A DNA stretch of 64,000 nt from Skermanella pratensis (GTDB taxonomy: Bacteria; Pseudomonadota; Alphaproteobacteria; Azospirillales; Azospirillaceae), in assembly GCF_008843145.1 (NCBI RefSeq), contig NZ_CP030265.1:1347001-1411000 (forward strand). Direction: 5' to 3'. The position numbers were made by a program, and so were the translations under genes. The notes under the pieces were generated by a model. That model made no database searches. It worked only from the letters and a program-made list of their open reading frames with translations, and was not told the origin of the DNA. Each line of letters opens with the position of its first letter. The first letter of the stretch is position 1. Shown here one piece after another: positions 24,480-31,806 of the stretch.

Positions 24480-25388
24480 TCAGATCAGGAAAGTGACTTC
24501 AGGATCCAGAGCGACGCCGAAGCGCGATGCGACCGCCTCCTGGATGTGCTCGACCAGGTTCCTGATGTCGTCGGACGTGGCCTCACCCGTGTTCTCGATC
24601 CAGTTCGCATGCTTGTGGCTGATCATGGCGCTGCCGATCTGGCAGCCCTTCAGGCCGGCATTCTCGATATACCAACCGGCTGCGGCACCGCCCGGCGGCT
24701 GCTTGAAGGTGCTTCCGGCGGTGCGGCGGTCCAGCGGCTGCTTGGCGTGGCGGTCGGCCATGTGGGCCCGGATCTCAGACATGAGCTCCTTCGGGTCCCC
24801 CATCGAGGGACCGCGGAAGACCACTTCCGTGACCATCCACTGCTTCTCCGCCAGACTGCTCTGCCGGTAGTCGAGGCCGAGTTCGCTGGCGTCCACGGTG
24901 GCCGTTTCGCCCGAGGCGAGGTCGACGACCGTGGCGGAGTCCAGGATCGTCGAGATCTCGCGGCGGCCCTTGGCGGTAAGGCCCGCGTTCATGGCCGTCC
25001 CGCCGCCCACCGAGCCGGGAATGCCGACCAGGAACCCGAAGCCGGAGATCCCGGCGCGGGACGCGGTCCGCGCCAGCTTGGGCAACTGCACGCCGGCTCC
25101 GGCGCGCACCGTCGCTCCCTCGATCCCGATGTCGAGGAAGCTGTTGCGCAGGCAGATCACCAGGCCGTCGAAGCCGCGGCTGTCGATCAGCACGTTGGAG
25201 CCGCGGCCGAGCACTCGGACGGGGATGCCGTTCTCACGGCATCTCCGCAGCACGTCGGACAAGGCCGCGCCGTCGGGTTCCCAGAACCACCGCGCCGTCC
25301 CGCCGACCTTCCAGGTCGTATAGGGATGGAGCGGTTCGTCGCAGCGGATCGGCCGTTGCGTAGTCAGCCCGGCAAAGGGGTCAGGCAT
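24480..25388 (-). CDS. murB: UDP-N-acetylenolpyruvoylglucosamine reductase paralogue in polysaccharide operon
   Basis: A 302-residue FAD/NADPH reductase of the type II (short) MurB group, which reduces the enolpyruvyl ether on UDP-GlcNAc to the lactyl ether of UDP-MurNAc. Visible features are the FAD-binding TTWKVGGTARWFWEP and VRVLGRGSNVLI, GIPGSVGGGTAMNAG, the catalytic-serine loop AGSTFKQPPG, GLKGCQIGSAMISHKHANWI and a C-terminal LDPEVTFLI that carries the catalytic-type Glu. All key elements look intact. The start lies 25 bases inside the end of the murA paralogue, implying translational coupling. It is far from any division/cell-wall cluster, so it is probably a second, polysaccharide-dedicated copy. 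Confidence 0.92.
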   Translation of the reverse strand: MPDPFAGLTTQRPIRCDEPLHPYTTWKVGGTARWFWEPDGAALSDVLRRCRENGIPVRVLGRGSNVLIDSRGFDGLVICLRNSFLDIGIEGATVRAGAGVQLPKLARTASRAGISGFGFLVGIPGSVGGGTAMNAGLTAKGRREISTILDSATVVDLASGETATVDASELGLDYRQSSLAEKQWMVTEVVFRGPSMGDPKELMSEIRAHMADRHAKQPLDRRTAGSTFKQPPGGAAAGWYIENAGLKGCQIGSAMISHKHANWIENTGEATSDDIRNLVEHIQEAVASRFGVALDPEVTFLI

Positions 25389-26776
25389 GCTGCGCCTCGC
25401 TTGTTGAGAGGAGTTCGTTGTTCCGCGGATGCCGCGGGAGAGTAGGCTGCGTTGACCCGCTGGATCTTGGCCCCGAGAGACGACATCACGGTCGTCAGGT
25501 CGGCATAGCCGCGGTCCAGCTGGTAGATGTTTCCGATCGACGTCCTGCCCTCGGCCGCGAGGGCGGCGACGACGACGGCAGCACCTCCGCGAATGTCCGT
25601 TGCCTGAACGTCGGAGGCGTGAAGCCGTTCCACGCCCTCGACCACGGCGATCTTGCCTTCCTGGCCGTTGACGCAGGTGAAGCCGCCGTCGACCACGTCG
25701 ATGCGGGCACCCATGCGCACCAGTTCCGGGCAGTACCGGAACCGGTCGTCCAGGATGGTCTCGGTCACCCGCGAGGTGCCCCGGGCGAGGGACATCATGA
25801 CGGTGTGGAGCGGCTGGATGTCGGTGTGGAAGCCCGGATAGGGGCGGGTGGAGACGTCCTGGGCGGTCAGCCTGTCCGGGCAGGAGACATCGAACCCGGT
25901 CGCGGTCGGCCGGACCTGAAGGCCGGCGGCCTTCCAGACGGCGAACTCGTTGGCCAGGTACTCCGCGCCGACGCCCGTGACCAGGGCCTCGCCGCGGGTG
26001 CAGGCCACCGCCGCCGCCAGCGTCGCCGCGAAGACGCGGTCGCCCAGGATCTGGTGCGAGACGCCCCGCAGCTTCCGCGGGCCGGTGACCGAAAGGGTGC
26101 GGTTGGCATCCCAGGCGATCTCGGCTCCCATGGACTGCAGGAGCGTGATCGTGTCGATCACCTCGGGGTTCAATGCCGCATTGTGCAGGATCGACTGCTG
26201 CCCGACCCGCCCGACGGCGGCGAACAGGAAGTTCAGCGTGGCGCCGAACGACGGATAGTGGAACGACGTCGTGACGGTCTCCGCCTTCGGGCCGCCGCAG
26301 ATGCTGAACGACCGCTCATTGTCGAAGACGAAGTATCCGAAGTCGGAGAACAGCTGGGCATGCAGGTCATGCTTGCGGCTGCCCAGCGAGCAGCCGCCGA
26401 CGCCGGTCAGGTCGGCGGGGACCTGGTAGAACGCCGACAGGCCCATGAGCAGCAGGACATGGCGGAACCGCGTCGACAGCTCGGGCGAGAACGCCCCGCC
26501 GTGCCATCCGCCGCCATTGAGGGTGATGGTGCTGGGGCCGTCGAAGGTGATCTGCACGCCGTGGGCGCCGAGGGTCGTGATCATCAGCCTGACGTCGGCC
26601 AGATCGAGCGGCACGTTGGTCAACGTGGTCGGTTCTCTGGACAGGCACGCCGCGACGAGGGCCGGCAGCGTGGCGTTCTTGGCGCCGGGAACGCGGACTT
26701 GCCCGGTCAGACGCGCGCCGCCCTCGATCGAGATAAAGTCGGTAGCGTTGTTGGCAGCGGGGCGAGGGGTCCACAT
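25364..26776 (-). CDS. murA: UDP-N-acetylglucosamine 1-carboxyvinyltransferase paralogue in polysaccharide operon
   Basis: A 470-residue EPSP-synthase-fold enzyme that would transfer enolpyruvate from phosphoenolpyruvate to UDP-GlcNAc. Conserved parts are VPGAKNATLPALVAA (Lys-Asn pair), GVGGCSLGSRKHDLHAQ with the active-site cysteine, YPGFHTDIQPLHTV (catalytic Asp), FRYCPELVRMGA and QLDRGYADL (late Arg). Differences from housekeeping MurA are visible: the usual GATEN reads GATLN, DRIETGT reads DRVFAAT, and there is a roughly 40-residue C-terminal extension. It heads the operon, with AAAGGA before the ATG. Presence of the key cysteine argues for activity; divergence argues for a specialised paralogue. 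Confidence 0.92.
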   Translation of the reverse strand: MWTPRPAANNATDFISIEGGARLTGQVRVPGAKNATLPALVAACLSREPTTLTNVPLDLADVRLMITTLGAHGVQITFDGPSTITLNGGGWHGGAFSPELSTRFRHVLLLMGLSAFYQVPADLTGVGGCSLGSRKHDLHAQLFSDFGYFVFDNERSFSICGGPKAETVTTSFHYPSFGATLNFLFAAVGRVGQQSILHNAALNPEVIDTITLLQSMGAEIAWDANRTLSVTGPRKLRGVSHQILGDRVFAATLAAAVACTRGEALVTGVGAEYLANEFAVWKAAGLQVRPTATGFDVSCPDRLTAQDVSTRPYPGFHTDIQPLHTVMMSLARGTSRVTETILDDRFRYCPELVRMGARIDVVDGGFTCVNGQEGKIAVVEGVERLHASDVQATDIRGGAAVVVAALAAEGRTSIGNIYQLDRGYADLTTVMSSLGAKIQRVNAAYSPAASAEQRTPLNKRGAACLTPLPG

Positions 26777-27695
26777 GCATCTGGTCCTTTCGATATGGGT
26801 TCGGCCGGCCTCGGCCTCAAAGACTGATGGCCGTCGGGCCGGTACCCTGAACGATCGGTTCGAGATCGCGGGTGCCGTGAAAACTTTGGGAAACGGAAAT
26901 GGGCGATCCGATGACCCGGGTCATCGGATCGCCCCGGGGGGCGCAACGGAACCGGATCGCCACCGGCGAGCCCGCACGGCGAAGCTGCTCCGCGGGGATC
27001 GCCGATCCGGCTTCGTCCCGCCCGGTCATCGACTTGGCGGACTCCGGTTCGGGATCGTTCGCAGGGGGATCTTCAGCATGTCCGGAGAGCAACGTGGAGG
27101 TAAAAATCTGTGGACTCATCGATCGTGGCGCGGCTTCTGGTCGGGAACTTCTGTCATCTCGGGAGGCTTTTCAGCAGGCAAACCCCCATCAAACTTGGTT
27201 GCGGAGGCCAATTCAATACTGTCTGATTTAAAGATTAGCATTGGTATAAATTTGTCACCGACAACGTTCCTTTAAAAGAACCCAATCCAGCTGGGTCATG
27301 CGCTGTAGCAACACTATTGTATCTCTATCGGCAAAGGGCAAAGCAAAAAAATGGACCGGGCAAACCCCGGTAGGGTGTTTGTCAGCTGAAGGCCAAGGAA
27401 ATTAAAGATTAGTGGTAATACGGATAAGCCATTGGAGTGCTAACATAATAGGCTATTTCAGGTGAAATCATAGCGAGTGGGCATTATAACAAACTCAAAA
27501 CTATCTAAATTTAGGCAATTTACTGGATAAGAATTTACGAAATCTAGCTTTGTCCCAACTTTGGCACTTTTCCGCTTAAAGTTTATCATCGATACAGCAG
27601 GAGTTTAATCTTTGACATTGCTCATTTTCACGAAGCTGACTATGGCAGCCAATGTCCCCGACCAACGTTGTATGAGGATCGGGAGGTGCTCATCC
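26777..27695. other. Long intergenic region between the murA operon and the second beta-helix gene
   Basis: About 900 bases without a convincing gene, lying between divergent genes. The murA-side third is GC-rich and contains the perfect palindrome at 26901-26934. From about 27150 to 27610 it becomes markedly AT-rich, consistent with promoter DNA or a remnant of transferred DNA. Open frames here (such as 26817-27119 on the minus strand) have no recognisable protein character. Regulation of both flanking units probably acts here. Confidence 0.5.
26901..26934. promoter_or_regulatory. Perfect 34-bp palindrome upstream of murA operon
   Basis: The 17 bases GGGCGATCCGATGACCC at 26901-26917 are followed directly by their exact reverse complement at 26918-26934, with no spacer and no mismatch. 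It lies about 125 bases ahead of the murA start codon. On DNA this is an ideal dimeric (or tetrameric) regulator site. As RNA it would form a 15-bp stem with a CCGG loop, but no T run follows, so a simple terminator is less likely. The protein that would bind it is unknown. Confidence 0.65.
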
Positions 27696-29408
27696 ATGAT
27701 GCTTGGCGAGAAAGCGATTGCAGGAATTACTCTCTTCGTCTGTAAGTTCGTCGCGATGATTGCCATGGTGCTTGCCGTGACAGCGGGGTATGCCGGGGCC
27801 GGGGAGTCGCGATCCGGCATACCCGACAGGATCGTGCCCCTCGGCATATCGGCGCCGGAGCTTCAGAAGATGATCGAGGACGCCCCGACCGGGGCGACGA
27901 TCCGGTTTCTGGCCGGGCGTTACGAGTTCTCGTCCAAGCTCCGGATCAGGCGCGGCGACATCGCCCTGGCGGGGGCGGGGATCGGCAGGACGACGCTGGA
28001 GTGGAACTTCCCGCCGGGGTCCGGCGACAATGCCGTGGAGTTCGTCGGCGGGACCGCCGGACCCTCGTTCAAGCTGGCTGCGGACGCGAAGGCGTCGGAC
28101 CGTACCATCCGGATCCGGGGCGAGAACGCGGTCCGGCCCGGAGATGCGATCCACCTTGCCCAACCCAACGACGACGCCTACTTCGACGCGATCGGCTTTC
28201 GGCGGGACGCGATCAAGCCGTGGATGTTCAAGTTTCCCTTGAGGGAGACCTTGGCAATCGTCGAGAGGGTCGACGGGAACCAGATCAGCCTGAGCCTTCC
28301 CGTTGGCTTCGACTATTCGGCGGACAGCGCGGTGGCGAAGCGGCTGGACCTGCTGACAGGCGTTTCCATCTCGGACATGACGATCACCTATGCCTATGGG
28401 CGGGCCGACCCGCTGAACTGGGGCAAGGAGAAGCTTCCGGACTTCAAGATGCATACCTATGCGCTTCGGCTGGAGGGGCTGAAGGACCCGCGCCTCAGGA
28501 ACATCCATGTCCAGGATGCCGCCAGCGGCGCCTTCGGGTTCTACAGGACCTATGGCCTGGATGGCGAACGTCTTTCAGCCGACGGCGCGCACAACAAGAA
28601 GGGCGGGCAAGGTTATGCCGTCCATCTCGGGACGGTCTTCGCCAGCCGCCTGCGCGATCTTTCGGACCGGGGAATGCGGCACAGCGTGACCTTCCACAGC
28701 TGGTCGGCCAATGCCTACAACGACATTTCGATCGATTTCACCGACCGGGATGTCAACTTCCATGGAGGAAGGAGCCATCACAACCAGATCGAGGTGAAAA
28801 GGTCGGATGTCTATGACGGACACGGCATGTGGATCCCGTCGGTCTACTGGAACATGGAGGGGGAGCGCTGGGGCCCGCCGTCCGACCGGCGCACCAACCG
28901 CGTGACGTTCGAGAACGCCGTCGGCGGGCGCAACAAGGACGATCTGCTGATCGCAGCCGCGGGCGGTGCCCGGCTGGACGGAAGGTCGGGAAACAACATC
29001 CTGGTAGCCGGACCCGGGGACGACGTCCTGGTCGGCGGCCCGGGAACCGACACGTTCGTCATCTGCGCCGACGGCAGCCACGACACCATAGTCGGCTTCG
29101 ACCCGCGCACGGATTTCCTCGCCGTCTGCGACGACTCCCGGTCGGAGGGACGGTCGGAGGGCCGTCCGGCCGTGACCGACCTCGTCCTGGCGAAGCTTGC
29201 CTCCAGCCAGGGGGGTGAGGGCGGAACCCGCGGGGGAGATGACGGGGAGACCCGCGGGGCGGCCTACCGGACGCAGACGGGTACGCGGGTCGACCTCGGA
29301 AGGATCGGAGGGGGATCGGTCGATGTCGAGAATGTCAGCCCGTCCGACCTGCGCATCATCGAGACGCGCGACCTTCCCGACGCGGTGAAGAGGATAGGCC
29401 TTTTCTGA
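27696..29408 (+). CDS. Exported beta-helix protein with short RTX-like C-terminus
   Basis: From the ATG at 27696 (GGAGG nine bases ahead; an earlier TTG at 27612 is less likely) the product is 570 residues. It begins with a Sec-type signal peptide (hydrophobic FVAMIAMVLAVTAGYAGAGES, likely cut after AGA). A pectate-lyase-like right-handed beta-helix follows (LQKMIEDAPTGATIRFLAG, the classic first coil of polysaccharide lyase-type proteins, to about residue 430). Then come degenerate calcium-binding repeats near 455-490 (GRSGNNILVAGPGDDVLVGG) and DTIVGFDPRTDFL. A role in cutting or modifying the neighbouring exopolysaccharide is likely but inferred; catalytic residues cannot be assigned. Confidence 0.82.
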   Translation: MMLGEKAIAGITLFVCKFVAMIAMVLAVTAGYAGAGESRSGIPDRIVPLGISAPELQKMIEDAPTGATIRFLAGRYEFSSKLRIRRGDIALAGAGIGRTTLEWNFPPGSGDNAVEFVGGTAGPSFKLAADAKASDRTIRIRGENAVRPGDAIHLAQPNDDAYFDAIGFRRDAIKPWMFKFPLRETLAIVERVDGNQISLSLPVGFDYSADSAVAKRLDLLTGVSISDMTITYAYGRADPLNWGKEKLPDFKMHTYALRLEGLKDPRLRNIHVQDAASGAFGFYRTYGLDGERLSADGAHNKKGGQGYAVHLGTVFASRLRDLSDRGMRHSVTFHSWSANAYNDISIDFTDRDVNFHGGRSHHNQIEVKRSDVYDGHGMWIPSVYWNMEGERWGPPSDRRTNRVTFENAVGGRNKDDLLIAAAGGARLDGRSGNNILVAGPGDDVLVGGPGTDTFVICADGSHDTIVGFDPRTDFLAVCDDSRSEGRSEGRPAVTDLVLAKLASSQGGEGGTRGGDDGETRGAAYRTQTGTRVDLGRIGGGSVDVENVSPSDLRIIETRDLPDAVKRIGLF

Positions 29409-29426
29409 GGACCCGGCTTTCGGTCC

Positions 29427-30284
29427 TTACCGCCTCAGCTGGGCATCGATGAGGTCGAAGATTCCGGGATCGCCATCCAGATCGAACTTCCGGGCGAAGA
29501 ATTTTCCGCTTTCCCGCAACTGGGGAACCTGGGCGGCGGTCAGGGTTCGCGGGCTCATCCCTTTCTGTTCCCAGGTCGTGAACATCAGGGCGGGCTTGAC
29601 GCGGTCCTCGAAGGGCGACCCCGACAGTATGGTGTGGAACATGATCTCGTCCGGGATCTTCACCGTCCTGAAGAAGGAGACGAATTCCGGGCGGCTGTCG
29701 ATGAACTGCAGGATGTACCGGATGCAGGGTTCGGACAGACACCACCACTGGGACCCGCCATGCGGTTCCAGTTCGCCGAGCACCTTCTTGTAGTCCTGCT
29801 TGGGGAGCAGCCTCAGAAGGCCGTTGATGATCCGGGCCTGCGGTTTCCGCGGGTCCCTGGTCGCACGATAGGGATGCTGGAGACGGCTGATGGGCTTGCC
29901 CACGTGGTCCGCCGGCATCCGGTGGCGGTTTATGTACTCGTTCCGGGCTGCGCCGAGTTCCGCCAGGAGATCGCCGGCCGGCCGGATGGGGTAATCGGAA
30001 CCGCTCAACAGGATGTAATAGTCGTGCGGACCCACCGATAGCGCCGCCGCAACGGTGTCGATCGTCGCCTGGACCATGCTGTAGCCACCCCACAGGACAT
30101 CCTGCCTGTCCGGAACGAAATACGCGTCCAATCCTTTTTCCCTGACGGCCGCCATGAAGGGATCGATCGTCACCTTGCCGTCGATGTGGACGAAGAAGGA
30201 TGCTCCGTCATGGCTGAGGGCCTGCAGCATTCTCGCCATCTGCGGCGGGTTCTTATGAGCGAGTATGATGTATGCGATCTTCAT
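29427..30284 (-). CDS. GT14-type beta-1,6-N-acetylglucosaminyltransferase-like protein (first of two)
   Basis: A 285-residue protein of the core-2/I-branching (GT14) family. Hallmarks are the start KIAYIILAHKNPPQMARML, FFVHIDGK, VLWGGYSMVQATI, the DYYILLSGSDYPIRP motif, GSQWWCLSE and IPDEIMFHTIL. Members transfer a sugar, often GlcNAc, to a branching position; no signal peptide or membrane anchor is visible, so it would act in the cytoplasm. It lies 79 bases downstream of a second GT14 gene on the same strand and convergent with the beta-helix gene. Sugar specificity is not known for bacterial members. Confidence 0.85.
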   Translation of the reverse strand: MKIAYIILAHKNPPQMARMLQALSHDGASFFVHIDGKVTIDPFMAAVREKGLDAYFVPDRQDVLWGGYSMVQATIDTVAAALSVGPHDYYILLSGSDYPIRPAGDLLAELGAARNEYINRHRMPADHVGKPISRLQHPYRATRDPRKPQARIINGLLRLLPKQDYKKVLGELEPHGGSQWWCLSEPCIRYILQFIDSRPEFVSFFRTVKIPDEIMFHTILSGSPFEDRVKPALMFTTWEQKGMSPRTLTAAQVPQLRESGKFFARKFDLDGDPGIFDLIDAQLRR

Positions 30285-30363
30285 ATCGGTCTCTCTAGAC
30301 CCTCGCCGCTACGGGATATCGGGGTAGTTTTCCTGTAAGCAATGGACCAAAGGTCTCCTTCGA

Positions 30364-31239
30364 TTACTCGGGTGTCGGATGGCCGATCTTCTGGGCGATG
30401 GCCCGGACGATGTCGATGTCCTGGTCGTTGTCGAACTTGCGGGCGAACATCTTTCCGCTTTCCATCATCTGGTCGAAATCGCGCCTGCGCAGCACGGTGG
30501 GCCGGGAAGAGGCCTGCTCCCACAGCACGAACCTCCCGTTGTCGTTGGACCGTGCTGATTGGAAAGGGCTGTCCATGATGACGTTCTGGAAATAGAACTC
30601 ATCCGGGAACATCACGCGCCTGCAGCGTCTGCGCCACTTCATCGCGGTCGGACTCGATACGACCCACTCGCTGAAATTGCGCGAGAGAATATGCCATCCA
30701 GATCCTTTCCAGTGTATCCTGCGGACGAGCAGATCGGCTCTGGGCAAGGGAAGCCGATGGACTCGGTGCCCATATTCAATGCATTGGAACCAGGTGCGGC
30801 GACGGATGCTTATGCCGAGGTCCGGCAATGACATGCATGCTATGCCGCTCGAGCCGTCCAATCCAGTCAGATATTCTATGATGCCTTCCCGGCGGCGGAG
30901 CGGATAATCCTGACCACTTAAGTTTAAGAAATATTGCCAATCCGGCCAACGTTCGATGGCCTCCTGCAAGCCTTGCAACTGTGATTCAACGATGCTCCAG
31001 CCGCCCCAATAGATTGGAAGCGGCCGTTGGAAGTGGATGTTGGGGCGATTGCCGCAAATCTCAATTATATCGCGAACATAGCTTTCAGGGGAGTTCCTGT
31101 CGACATGAATCAGAAAATAATCAAGGTCGTTGTACAGCGCGGCCATCAACCATCTGAACTGTTCCTTCTTATGGTACAGGGTAATCTGATAAACAACTTT
31201 CATACCAGGGGCTACTCCAGCCGGCGGGGCTCCACTCAT
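30364..31239 (-). CDS. GT14-type beta-1,6-N-acetylglucosaminyltransferase-like protein (second)
   Basis: A 291-residue relative of the preceding glycosyltransferase. Shared motifs are MKVVYQITLYHKKEQFRWLM, YFLIHVDRNSP, IYWGGWSIVESQLQGLQ, YFLNLSGQDYPLRRR, GSGWHILSRNFSEWV and MFPDEFYFQNVIMDSPF, then a similar C-terminal end (SGKMFARKFDNDQDIDIV versus SGKFFARKFDLDGDPGIF). Similarity between the two is family-level rather than a recent duplication. Base composition is more AT-rich than the surrounding genes, especially at 30,650-31,200, hinting at a different origin. Confidence 0.85.
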   Translation of the reverse strand: MSGAPPAGVAPGMKVVYQITLYHKKEQFRWLMAALYNDLDYFLIHVDRNSPESYVRDIIEICGNRPNIHFQRPLPIYWGGWSIVESQLQGLQEAIERWPDWQYFLNLSGQDYPLRRREGIIEYLTGLDGSSGIACMSLPDLGISIRRRTWFQCIEYGHRVHRLPLPRADLLVRRIHWKGSGWHILSRNFSEWVVSSPTAMKWRRRCRRVMFPDEFYFQNVIMDSPFQSARSNDNGRFVLWEQASSRPTVLRRRDFDQMMESGKMFARKFDNDQDIDIVRAIAQKIGHPTPE

Positions 31240-31806
31240 TGATGCCGCTCACCAACAGTGCCGGTCGATCGGGGTCGTCTCAGTCCGCATCCGGTTTGAT
31301 TATCGTTCAAGCTGAGACCTCTAGGAACCATGCGCCGCATTGCCAAGGTGTTCGGGGCGCATCCCGGACACGCGGCGACATCCTCGAACGTTATCCCTCG
31401 GCTTTGAGCCAATCAAGTAACGAAGACAGGGGTAAAACATCAGGATGTCGACCTTTCGAGCATTTCCAGGCAATGTTGCAAGGAAAGGTAATCGTTCGTC
31501 GTGCCTCCTGAGATTAGCCGGGCCGGTTTCCCGAGCAGTCCCTCGGATAAATCCCATAATTATATTATGAGGTAGTCGCGTCTCGCTGGAGTGCTGTATT
31601 TGGATTTGAGAGCGCCGCAGCTTCCCGGAGCGGGCGATTTGAGGAAACAGGAATTTCGACGGGAAACGACTTTTCGCCGGTACGGCCCTCCCGGACAGCC
31701 GAAACGCATTTGCCCGCCACAGCCGTCCGGCCGCGGCGGGCAAAGCCCGTTCAGATCAGGTGCGGGCGGGCGGCGGTTCCCAGGGAACCGTAGCCCTCGG
31801 CGCCGC
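31240..31806. other. Intergenic region between GT14 gene and nrdJ
   Basis: About 570 bases. The part nearest the glycosyltransferase is AT-richer and should contain its promoter; the part nearest nrdJ carries that gene's probable terminator hairpin (31709-31744). Open frames on either strand (for example 31321-31743 minus) look random in amino-acid content. No repeat or RNA gene was recognised. Confidence 0.45.
31709..31744 (-). terminator. Probable nrdJ terminator hairpin
   Basis: A perfect 10-bp stem, TTTGCCCGCC at 31709-31718 and GGCGGGCAAA at 31735-31744, encloses 16 bases and lies 62 bases after the nrdJ stop codon. A T tract after the stem is lacking, so termination efficiency is uncertain. 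Confidence 0.5.

Noticed and set aside
26817-27119. 100-codon minus-strand frame upstream of murA
   Set aside because: It runs across the 34-bp palindrome, has no family-like motifs or ribosome binding site, and has random-looking composition.
31321-31743. 140-codon minus-strand frame between the GT14 genes and nrdJ
   Set aside because: No recognisable protein features; it overlaps the probable nrdJ terminator.
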